Below are positions 37,701-48,715 of a DNA stretch of 64,000 bases, in pieces; within the stretch, counting starts at the first letter, position 1, and each line of letters opens with the position of its first letter. The position numbers and the translations under genes are program-made. The notes below the pieces were generated by a model that was given only the letters and a program-made list of their open reading frames with translations, was not told where the DNA came from and searched no databases. This DNA is from Eutrigla gurnardus (taxonomy: Eukaryota > Chordata > Actinopteri > Perciformes > Triglidae): contig OY741284.1 in the NCBI GenBank assembly GCA_963514095.1, positions 12,614,549 to 12,678,548 on the forward strand. Reading direction: 5' to 3'.

Positions 37701-40700
37701 TTAAAGTGTCATCTGCATAGCTTAATCTCAGTGATAAAGCTATGCAGTCTCCGTCTGAGAGTACGAACACAATGAGTGGTGGTGGAATTGGCTGTGATAC
37801 AAGAGGCACCAGCTGATATCTTGCCGAGGGCACCAAGTTGGTCTGGGCCGGCTCTGCCCCACAGAGGACAATTTGACTCTGTGGATAATAAGAATCTGTA
37901 CTCCTGACATTTTATTTGGTACACTAAATTCATTATCTGGGGAGCATCGGCCTAGTGTTGTGGGCGGTGTCCAATATTTCCTGCAGTGACACAGTCATTA
38001 TTCATTTTGATCAAAGGATCCTGCTTAATTAAAAACCGTGTTTGCATCAACACAACCCCATAAGAGCTTATTCCACGTTTAATTCCACTATATCATACCA
38101 AATAGTCATAATGAAGACTGTCACCATCAATAACAGCACATAATAATTTAGAGCTGAGTTGATTTAAATGTAGGCATTTGTTTTACTTAAGAGTTGAAAC
38201 AAGGATCCAGTGAAACATCTCTTCATCAATGGGTTGGTACAACAAGTGTTTAAGACATTCATGTATTTATTATGAGTCATCACTTTCAACAATAATTGAG
38301 TGCAGACATTCATGGTCTTTGGTGATTCTGTGTACCATCATCTAAAATTCCTTTGGTTGTTTTGTTCATGAGTGACCTTCAGAGAGCTGCTGACAAAGCT
38401 ATAAACTCTTAAACTAGTTGATGCATTATTGCAGAATATTTTATGTTTCAAGCTTTTATGAGTGAGAGAAAATGTGATGTTTTTACTTTGATTTATATGA
38501 TTGTAAATTGAAAATCCTTGGTGTTAGGCAGACAAAAAAAACAAGACATTTGAAGTCACCTTGGGCTCTTGGAATTTAAATGGACATATTTTCCTTTTCT
38601 TTTGACATTTTCTTGAAAAACCTCACGAAGCAATTCATTGACAAAACAATTGGAGCCTTTCTTTTGATTTTGGAGTTATGTGACAAGACACTGAAACGCA
38701 ATTTGAAGACGGCACCTGGGGCTTTGGAAAACATATGATGGGACATTTTTCACTACTTTTTATGCAATTTAAACAACGGATTGAAGCAATACTTATTATA
38801 TTAGCTCAATAAAAAGAATAATTAAATACACAATTATCATCTCCGCCTGACATACGCCTGGAGGAGATTTTGTTTTTGGTTATGTGTGCGTTTATGTCTG
38901 TTCACAGCAAATCTCACATACTACTGGCCTCATCAGCCTAATATGTTTTGTACTCATTTATGACCGTATGCTGAAGGAGTGGTAATTCTCATTTTTTGGA
39001 AAACCTATTTAATGCATGGATAAAAATGGTGGCTTCATGGGACAGTGTTTAGTGTGTGTGTGGTTGAGAGGGAGAGCACAGCAGACACATGTTGGCAATT
39101 GGAAAAGGTTAGCAGTAAAGTTGTGCAGCGGCACTAAATGCAGAGTGTAAATTGCAGGTTGCATGAATAAAAAAACACTGCAGCTCGTCAACACCTGAGA
39201 CGTTCCCAAAGTGTCTTGATTCCCAGCTGTTGAGCAAAAGTGAAGGGAGAGTCTGTAGGATCACAAACCAGTCTCTAAAAAAGTACACTAAATAGATTTA
39301 TTCACTGCGTCCTTTTTTTTTATTGGGCATCAACCTCACCCTTTTATTGTTGAAAAGATAAACCGGATGCATAAAGCGCTTCAGGCCACAGTTACACCTG
39401 TGAGACGCAGCTGAGACGTGCACGAAGCCAGTGGACTCGTCTGAATGTTTTATGTAGTTTGCATGCACTCACCGTCCGACTCTCCTCGTTCCGGCCGAGT
39501 CTTCCCCGCCAGTGCAACAACAGTATCTTGGCAATCAGCTCTCTGAGCGCTCCCGCCTTGAGTCTCAATCGGCTAATGGCGGCAAACACACAAAATGGAC
39601 ACAATGCGGCAGCAACAAGTGGGCATTTCAGCAACACATTTCCTTCAATAGGTCCAACACAATCTTTCTGCCTCTCATAAATAATTCCTTAGCAATATAC
39701 AGCAACCGTATGGCGGCACGGATTGCATTTTATATTGCCGGAGTGGGAGAAGGAAAGATTGACAATAACAAACACTGTACAAAATACTAGTCATCGTCAC
39801 TTGATTGAAATGTATCAGTCTTTCTAATATTGTATGTGCGCGTGTGTGTGCGCGTGTCTATAGATGGAAGCTGACAGTTAGTCATCTGCTACCATCCATT
39901 CTCATTATCTTTCTGTCTGCCTGTGCCAAGCTGATTCTGACTCTCTGTCTTCTGGGACTCCCTCCCCTTGATACAGGTCCTGAGAGGGAGAGTGCTCCCT
40001 GTTGCATTTCTCTCTTGTCAGAAAAGTGGGACGTATGGCAGAAAGAGAAAAGAGAGAGGTTTTCACTCCAGTTACTTCCTGTCGTTGACGCGGGCTGAGT
40101 GAAGGACAGTAACGCTGAATCCCAACACGTTACACACTGACACATTTCAGTCAGAGAGAGAGAGAGAGAGAGAGAAGGATTGTCTCTCACCTCCAGAAAA
40201 AGATGGAGAAAGAGTGCAAAAGGAGAGAAAGACAGGGGGACAGGCGTGCCCTCATACATTTTGATGACACGAGCTTCTGCCCCGTCGATCGTGACATTGT
40301 AGAGACATGGCATGATGAAACACACACACACTTGCTGCCTACCTGACGAGTCGTCATGGCTCTGCCCATCAGCACTGACAAGGTCGTTCATCCTGCACAC
40401 ACACATGTGGACAGCGAGAGCGATGCAGACACACCACACGGTCACAAAAACACATTCTCCTGCCAAAATATGGTTCATTCAACGACCCGTCATCTCCAAC
40501 ATAGAAACCACCTGTTCTGTTAACGCTGAGCTCCCATCCCAGTCTAATCAAACCCTGAGCACCGGGGGAACCGAGCAGGGGTCCCACAGTTCTGAGGATT
40601 TACTGAACTCTAAAGATGGATAAGCTTTGTTATCATGGGAATGGACCACGGTGCTGCTGCCGCCTCCTCCTGCGCACAATAGGACCATGAGTCAGTGAAG

Positions 40701-41090
40701 TGAGGGTGAGGAAGGTGAACACACAAAAAAAAAATCAATTTGTTGGAGGTGGTCTTTTTTACAGTGCACTGCTTGAAATGACCAATCACACGGCACAAGG
40801 CTGCAGTTGATATGAGATTGAAGCGAGAGCATCTTGCAAAAAAATGAAATGAAAATGGGGAGTGATAGCTAAAGTTTAAATACCCAATATGTAGTCTATA
40901 GTAAGATTCTGATTCATATACATCACATACATACACACCCAAGTAGCTCTGCTGCTTTGTCTTTGCAATACTTGACATACATGAAATCATCAGTGTGGAG
41001 GGAAAAGCTGTGAAAGCATATGCACATATATTTCTATGGAAACATGGGAACAATGGCATGTTATTGCCAGAAAAAGCCTTTGTTAAAACT
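34780..41090. other. Non-coding stretch
   Basis: Mostly AT-rich DNA apart from the GGAT repeat at 36795-36875, a short GA tract near 40151-40174 and short CA runs near 35708 and 35826. None of the short open frames (for example 39882-40478 minus) shows a signal peptide, domain or codon pattern of a real gene. Confidence 0.5.
36795..36875. repeat. (GGAT)n tetranucleotide microsatellite
   Basis: About 80 bp of GGAT/TGGA repeats, with a few TGAA and TGCA interruptions near 36847-36858. Confidence 0.95.
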
Positions 41091-41092
41091 GT

Positions 41093-41094
<2 letters not shown>

Positions 41095-41150
<56 letters not shown>
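41095..41150. repeat. (TG)n microsatellite
   Basis: Pure TG tract of 56 bp. Confidence 0.95.
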
Positions 41151-41151
<1 letters not shown>

Positions 41152-41689
41152 TAGTGAAATGTGTAACGCTCTGGATCTCCTGGATACAAACATGACGATA
41201 ACTTTCCCCTTAATGATGACGATGCTGCAGGATGGAAACCCGATATGTGTTTGCGTATGTATTTCGGGGCCCCATGTCCACTCCGACGTCCTTCTTGATG
41301 AGGCCTTATTATTTTTATGCTTCCTCAGCTGTGTTAAGTTTGCATTTGAACTCTGGCCATGCCTTCAGAACGCATTACCACAGACACGCGCACAAAGGGC
41401 CAACGCAAATGATTAAAGACACGCGGACAGCAATACACCATCACACACACCCGCGTAAGAATAACATAATTACGACCGACGGGAAGAGAATAGATCGTGA
41501 TTGTCAGGAAGGAACATCGTGACGGATTCGGGAGATAATGGTGTTGACTTGGAGACCTGGTCGTCTAAAGAGTGAGTGGAAGAGGGAGATGCTGATTGAC
41601 TGACTGAGGAGAGAGATAATGAGATATCGAGTCAGCATATAGGACGGGGAACTTTGGAGAAGACACAAACAACATTTGGAGACATTCAC

Positions 41690-41693
<4 letters not shown>

Positions 41694-41729
<36 letters not shown>

Positions 41730-41926
41730 TGTGTGTGTGTGTAAACTGCCTTGATCAAGTGAAACATGCATTGAATGAGAGTGACACATGTGGTTTCACG
41801 TTACATTACACCATGAAATGCTTCATATGTTATGCAACATACAAACACGGAGCCAGAATACAGAGACAACTGAATTCATTGTTGTGTGTAACTAACCTGA
41901 TTATTCAGACTCTATGGACAACTAGT

Positions 41927-41955
<29 letters not shown>
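41694..41955. repeat. Opposed (GT)n ... (CA)n microsatellite pair
   Basis: A GT tract (41694-41742) and a CA tract (41927-41955) lie in inverted orientation about 185 bp apart. Confidence 0.88.
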
Positions 41956-41960
<5 letters not shown>

Positions 41961-42505
41961 TGACTGTACTGGACCGTAGTTGATCACCGAGAAATCTTGA
42001 GGATTTTGAGGAAACATGACCGTGAAAGTGCAAAATAGGGTGAGATCCAGCTGGATTTTCTCAGGAGAGAGTGGGATTTGTGGCACAACTCCATGTACTT
42101 ACAGCCGCACAACGACTGTTGTGCTCAATAATCTTCAAAATACTACGCAGGAGAGCTGCTGGTGAGATGCACAAAAAGGGTCAAGCAGACTGCCACATCG
42201 ATAATTCTGGCAAAAGAGGACTGTGTTCCAGTTTGGTCTCCACATATACTGCATGTTTTAAACCTTTCAGAATTGGTTTCTTTATTTAGAATACTGACTG
42301 TCATCTGTATATTTAAATTGGCTTATAAGAGTACACGAGTGAACAACGTTACTAAATTCGATACTGATTACGTACATTTTAAAAAGGGGATAAAAAGTTT
42401 AGTTTAATTTCAGCACAAACTAAACTGAACCATCCTTCTGAATCAGAATCTGACAAAAATGCATATTTTTACGCTTGAGAAATCTGAGACATGCTTAAAA
42501 AATGA

Positions 42506-42513
42506 CTACAAAG
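42506..42513. repeat. hAT target-site duplication, left copy
   Basis: CTACAAAG directly abuts the left terminal inverted repeat. The identical right copy is at 43407-43414. Confidence 0.85.
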
Positions 42514-43406
42514 TAGGGGTGTGACGAGATCTCGTACCACGAGATCTCGCGATATTTCTTGGCGCGTTAAAAATCCGTCTCGCGAGATTTGTGAGCTATA
42601 CATAGCTGAGGTTTTACAGACAGCTGTTACTGACTGGGAGCTTAAAAAACCCAACCACGGCATCGCTTATTGTTACCGACAATGCACGTAATGCACGTGC
42701 GTGGCCGTGCGCGACGCAGGATTGAAGTCGCACATCTGTTTAAGTCGCTCGTTTACTCGGGCGGGTGAGACGTGTGACTGCTTTTTTTCATCGTAGTTCA
42801 GCGGCTACCGCGGTGAAAATGTCCAAGCAGAAACAGAAACACTACAATTGCCATCACACAAGTTAATGACGGGCACGTTGGATATGCGGGCTCGTTACCT
42901 TGAGCAGCAAGCTGTCATAGCAGCATCACCAGCCCAGAGATAAGACAAAACTCCCGAAGCATTGATACACTTGACAGCTGCGATGTCAGAGATGCTGAAG
43001 ATGCTGTAGTTGCAGCATGTTGTTCATGACATACTTGGTCAGGCTCCGTTTGCACTATTTGCACTCTGTATTGACAAAGTAGAACTTTGATTTGGTTTTG
43101 CACATATTTACACTTGGGAAAAATAAATATTTTATTTTATTTATTTTATTTTAACTTTGATAAATTTTAGTTTCAGTTTAAATTTGTGAAAGAAGTTTAT
43201 TAAAAGATCATGCTTACATCATGCATGTAAAGAGTTAAAATAAAATATTTCAAAATGCATGTGCAACTCTGTTAAATTAAAGTCTGTTAGTCCAGTCATA
43301 TATTTTGTCATTGTAGTTTTCTTAAAATCTCGTCTCGTCTCGTTCTCGTGAACCCAATATCGTGTCTCGTCTCGTCTCGTGAGCGGAGTGTATCGTCACA
43401 CCCCTA
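42514..43406. mobile_element. Non-autonomous hAT DNA transposon, complete ends, 8-bp target duplication
   Basis: The 893-bp element has terminal inverted repeats TAGGGGTGTGACGA (left) and TCGTCACACCCCTA (right). It is flanked by a perfect direct repeat CTACAAAG (42506-42513 and 43407-43414), the 8-bp duplication expected of hAT transposases. The sub-terminal regions are rich in CTCGT/CGAGA repeats (42532-42590 and 43327-43383). Inside, about 42620-42695 reads TAVTDWELKKPNHG and then, after a frameshift, ASLIVTDNARNA. This resembles the region around the first catalytic Asp of hAT transposases. No long frame survives, so the copy would depend on transposase supplied elsewhere. Confidence 0.85.
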
Positions 43407-43414
43407 CTACAAAG
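43407..43414. repeat. hAT target-site duplication, right copy
   Basis: CTACAAAG directly follows the right terminal inverted repeat and equals 42506-42513. Confidence 0.85.
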
Positions 43415-46400
43415 TGATAATGACTTGAGTCAGCAGGGATCTCCCAGTGCAATATTATCTTTATTCTAAAAAAAAAAAAAAAAACGTGGGCTGTTCCTGT
43501 ATCTGCGTATATGTGTGTCTGCACGAATGAGAGGAAACATATTTTGCGTACGCACGCAGGTAGTAATTTATCCCGACAAGGAGAAGCTGCGTTAATGTCT
43601 TTATGCACAAGCGCTCCGCACCCAGCTGAGACTGTGATACAGCACAGATGTGTGGTGCCTTCTCCTCAACCATTCATCCATCAGAGGGAGGCTGGGGAAA
43701 AGGTGTGTGTTTGTTTGTGGTGGAGCATCTGTGATATTTTCAAGATGTCTCCAAACAGTAACAACGCCTGAATCCGAGAAAAGGGAAAATATGTAGTAGA
43801 AAAGAATAGAGAGAGAAAGAGAAGGGGAGACAAAAATACTATGCTGTCGTATTACATGCAATGTGAGACACAAATACAGAGTGGGAGAGGAAAAATATTT
43901 TTATTCCAGGCTATGCATCATTAATCTTGGAGCAGACGACGGTAAATGTTCCAAGGAGAGTTCATCATTCATGTACTGTATACACACTTTACTCTGATGA
44001 GCACGCATGTACGTACTTAAATGGTTTAAAGCTAAGCTAAGCTAACAGGATGCTGCAGATGGCCTCTCATGTAACTCTTGGCAAGACAGCCAAATGTCGG
44101 TATCCGAGCCAAGCAGTACTTACAACTAATGACGCTAACATGAATGAGTGACTCATGTGACAAAATGTTAAGTTTTGGTTTTGCACAGTGGTCTCCTGGA
44201 TGAAAGTCCTGTGTTTGTCTGTGTTTTACTGCTCCCGAACTCCTACAGAGACGTGAGCACCACCGCGTGAATGTGCTGCATTCCAACAATGAAATATCCC
44301 AGGAATTATTAACTTGGCAGCAGTATTAGCTGAAGTGTGAATAGAGCCTCATTAACCTCCACTGGGCTTTATAGCAGATTCAAAAGCCAACTGATTTTCA
44401 CTCGAGAGTGCAAATACAAGAGTGTGACCATGATCCCGTAGTATATAAATTGCAAAAGAATGGCCACTGAAAAATGCATGAGTGCCTGTTCTCTAGCTAT
44501 TTGGGAGCTGGAAAGCTATCAGCCTCTCAGCCTTTTCCTGTGAAGCAGATTTGAACTCGGTTAGACGGTTCAGACTTTGAAGTCTGTGGGGAAAAAAAAG
44601 GGGGGAAAGAACGTCAGATATAACGGACGAGTAATGAAGAGGGAGACGGAGAATTCGCTGTAACAGCTGCATCATCTCGTATCCTCCGCCGAGCGGGGAG
44701 CGTTACAGTTCCTGAGGAGGGAGAGATTTGTAAAACATGGACATTACAACAATGGCTGGAGCATAATCTGCTCAATCCCATTACTGGCTGGAACCGTCCA
44801 CGGAGACCGACACACACAAACAAACACACAGAGAGAGGGGGGGGACAGAGAGAGGGAGATGTGGGAGAGACGATGGATGGGAGGAACCAAGACATGAAGA
44901 GCGGGGGAATGAGAGAGAGGAAGTGACAGAGATGGAGGGGAGTGTGTGTACTTGCATGTGTGACCAATATGTGTAAAGTGACGGAATGGCAAAAGTGTCA
45001 GCATCATGGTTTTGTGAAGAACGTCGCCTTGGACTGTAGAATTGAAGCTGAGAAACTGAAACAGTGGTGTGATATTCACTTTGGCCTTAATCAATGCAAA
45101 ATTAAAAAAGGTGTTAGGTTGTTTGATTTTAAAAGACAATTTCCCTTCTTAATCTGAAACACAAAGATATTTGGGTTTATGGTTCACGTTTCTTAGCTTC
45201 ACAAACACTTTCATTATGATGTATTTGTCTGATATCTTTGTGCTAATGGCGGGGAACGCTGGCCGCCACAGAGAAGGGGGATATAAATAGTGAATATAGG
45301 AATAACTGTCAGACACAGCTACTAAATAGTGGTCCAGTTAGACTGGCATTCCATCTCTCGAATTATATAATCCATTTCCCCCAGGTTTGCCTCAGAGCTG
45401 CTGCGTCTACCCATGCATCACCTCAGTCACCTAAACTCTGCAGGATCCTACAGGATAAACTGCTATAAAGCTGCCGTTTCAAAGCGCTTCCAGTGTCTCC
45501 TCTGATGTACAATAACATGTAGCGGTACAGTATATCTCGGGTTCTTTATGAGGCTGCGTTGCATTATTCTGTAGGTAGTGTATCTCAGCATAACAGGCTT
45601 ACCGACTAGTCAAGAGGGTCAGAGGAAATTGAAATGATCTCAGACAGGCTAAGCTGTTGATAGAGTCAGTAGCTATGAGCTATTACGCAGTGTCTTGGAG
45701 ATTGTGGATCCAATCATCAATCTGGAATATCTTCTTTTATATTTTTTTCCTTTCCGCAAGCTAGCATCCAACCCAGAGAATGAGTTTAAAAGCTGCTCTC
45801 AGACTTACATCACGGCTGTGGGCAGATAAGTTGTTGAGGTTACAGCTTTCATACCCGACTTTATGTTTAATAAAATAGAGCCAGCATGCGGGGAGAAAAT
45901 TGGAAAGCTCTTGTAGAATAAGTCCACATGCGGTAAAAACTCAGCGGGTCATTTAATCACCGATGATAACGCCGCACCCATCATCTGCTGAGCCTCGCCA
46001 CCGTATTAGCAGAGGCGCTCACGACTACATGAAACCTGCTGTTGGGAAGGGGCCTACTTTTGGTGTCTGTTTTTCATCTTATTTATAGGAATGCTCATCC
46101 TTCTCAGATGTCTAACCACAGGGGATGTTGCAAAGGAACCGCGACTTTGTGTCTCACAAGCGATGGTTCATACTACAGTTCTACATATTTGCTACTCTTG
46201 TGAGAGGTTTGTCAGATTATAGACGAGATTCTCGAAAACCGTAACCTCTTGTTAGTGAGTGGGAGCACACGGGATAAACTTTACACCTTGTGCACAACAA
46301 ATAGAATCTCACCCTAATGAGCTTCCTGCAAATGACGACTGCACGGTGTTATCGGAGGGACACAGGTTTGTTATCAAAGGGACGGTATTCAAAGAGAGGC

Positions 46401-47640
46401 AGCCTAGATTACACGAGTGCATAGACATGCATTGCATAAAGGGCGTAGTAGGTCAAGCTGCAGCCATTTCTTATCAGGAAACACTATTTGTCACCGGGCC
46501 GGGTTCCAGAACAAAATGTATTGGGGTGCATCTGAAATTAGTGTAGCTACAGCAAGCCGGCAACAGAATAAACAAATAGTTTGTTTTACGAGACCCGAGT
46601 GTGGCCCCTGATGCACCCCAACCCTCAAACTCTGGTCCCCAGAGCATTCAAGGATAAATAGGCTAACACCGAAAACTAAGTGTGACGCCTGTCGTGATGA
46701 AGGTCTATTATGACAGCATGTGAATACAACTGTTATTTACCTGCTGTTTAGTGAGAAGCGTAGGTTTCATTGCCATTGTTATTTTAAATGAACTGCATGC
46801 ACCTCCATCCCTGCATTCTGTTAAAGGACGTATACTGGAGAAAAGTTTAATACCTAAAGATTAACCTCAGCAAAACTCCTCCTGCTTTTCAATCTTAAAA
46901 AAGTAAATCATCATTTTATAGACATTTCTGAGTGGACCTGGACAACAGATGTCTGATATTGATCTTGATTTTAATTGTAAAGTTCTGTTAAAATTCACCC
47001 TGTGTCTTATCTGTCCATCCGTCTCATTATTAGACAGTAATTCTATGTAATCACACTCCTATTCTTCCCCAAACAAAATACACTTTACATCAAGAAAAAT
47101 CAAACAGAATCCAAGGTTTAATGACATCACTATCAGAGAAATGAAAAGCCTACCTGCAAAGAAATCATGGAATTATAATAAGGGGATTCATATGTAGCGG
47201 CCAACACGCTCTCAAGTCATTTCTGATATTGCCAGGCCTTTTTTTCTCTACTTGACTCAGATCTAGAAACATCGTAGCCTCATTCAACGTAAACAGAACG
47301 GTTTGACTGGTGAAGCTTGTTTGAGGCAGTGAACTGCCGGGGAGGAATTCCTTGATGTTTCACTCAGGCCAAGAAAGTCCTTTCACCTCCAAAGATATGT
47401 GCTCACCTGTCTAACCTGAATTCGATGCCTGCTTCTATTCTGTGGGATAAACACTTTTTAACGTTCAAAATTTTTCTTGAAGTGCAAGGTCGTCGTATTT
47501 TCAAATCTTCTGACTGGCGGTTTGTATCATACTCTCTGTAGTGCTGTTATGATGCTTTAGCGAAACAACTTAATTAATGACACCATGCAGCAGACGTTCC
47601 TTGCTACCAGTGAACCAAATGGTTTGCCTGGACATTTTGG
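43415..47640. other. Non-coding stretch
   Basis: AT-rich DNA with an A17 run near 43468-43484 and A/G-biased DNA near 44830-44940. The open frame at 46259-46546 looks like no known protein. No supported gene. Confidence 0.5.
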
Positions 47641-47720
47641 ACAGATATTCATGGTCCACAGAGGATGAATCCTGTTGAATTTCATCCCCTGAATTTTACT
47701 CTCTCTCACCATTGGGTTGA
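47640..47720 (-). repeat. Degraded dispersed repeat (reverse copy of the 17.5/21.0 kb family)
   Basis: 'ttcatggtccacagaggatg' followed by 'aatcctgttgaatttcatcccct' is, in reverse complement, the GGGAACCATGAAT-type segment seen at 17.5 and 21.0 kb. Confidence 0.45.
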
Positions 47721-47760
47721 CATTTGTGGTTTACAAGGGAAATGGAAAAACAAGGATATG

Positions 47761-47780
47761 CCCCCCCCCCCCCCCCCCCC
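47761..47780. repeat. C20 homopolymer
   Basis: Twenty consecutive C on the plus strand. Confidence 0.97.
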
Positions 47781-48339
47781 AGCTCTGTTTCAAGCTCTCT
47801 CGTGGGACATTTCAAGAGCTTAGTCTGCTTAGGCTGGCTCTGATTTGAGAACTCCTCACGCACTAGCTCTCTTTACGGAGGCTTCCTCTCTGTCTAATGG
47901 TATTCAGTGAAAAGTTATGGGTTTTGCTCCAGACAAGTCCCCAGTTGCCAATAAAACTCCTAACCGATGAAGACCTAAACCACACTGTTGCAGCTGCTCT
48001 GGTCCCTCTAGACTCTAGAGACACTGCAGAGAAGCTACCTTGCTGAGTAGTCTGCATGTGCGTGTGAGAAAGCATTTGTGTGTGTTGCATGTGCACTTTA
48101 ATGTCAATCTGTGTGCAGATAGCTTTTTTATGTTTGTGCATGGCAAACTTTGCATCCACCATAAAAATCTTCCTGTTTTAGTCACGGTGAGTCAGCACAA
48201 ACATAAAAGTGTGTCTATGCCTCCTCCTCTCTTTTTTTCTGTCTACTTTTTCTTCCCATTACCTGGGCTATAGTCTGGTCCCATTGTGATTAATGATGTG
48301 TGTATATATATACATCAGACCCTCAAGACACCGGCATCC

Positions 48340-48715
48340 TAACCTCTTCCTCTTTTAAACTCAACACTGTTTCTCTGAATCTCTCGCTCTGCTCTCGTTA
48401 AGCGTTCCTCTCTATCTTCGTATATCAATTTAAATTCCTCTAATCTTCCTTTGCCTTGTTTTTTACTCGCTTTAATCACGTTACTTTCATCGCCCCTTCA
48501 TCCCTTTCCCTCTCACCACTTCCCCTTTTGCTCCCCTGCCTCTATCTTGTCTACCTTTGCTTACTCTTGTTTATCTCTCCGTCTGTCCTCTCAATCTATC
48601 GGTTTTTCCATCTCCATGTCCACACTGGTCTCCTTTCATCCCCCCTTCATCTTGCTGGGACTACTTCTTCTCCTCTCTTCTCCTTTTTCCATCTCCACCA
48701 TTTTATCTGAAGGTG
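48340..48715. repeat. Pyrimidine-rich tract
   Basis: Strong C/T bias on the plus strand over about 375 bp (ctctcgctctgctctcgtt, cttctcctctcttctcc). A second such tract lies at about 49350-49575. Both open spurious Ser/Leu/Pro frames. Confidence 0.7.

Noticed and set aside
39882..40478. 198-codon minus-strand frame
   Set aside because: It contains simple Ser-Leu repeats from a GA/CT tract, with no signal, domain or plausible start and no splice context.
46521..46621. 12-bp perfect inverted repeat (TTGGGGTGCATC / GATGCACCCCAA) 77 bp apart, as a possible miniature transposon
   Set aside because: No flanking target duplication. A pair of this length within 100 bp is not surprising by chance in 64 kb.
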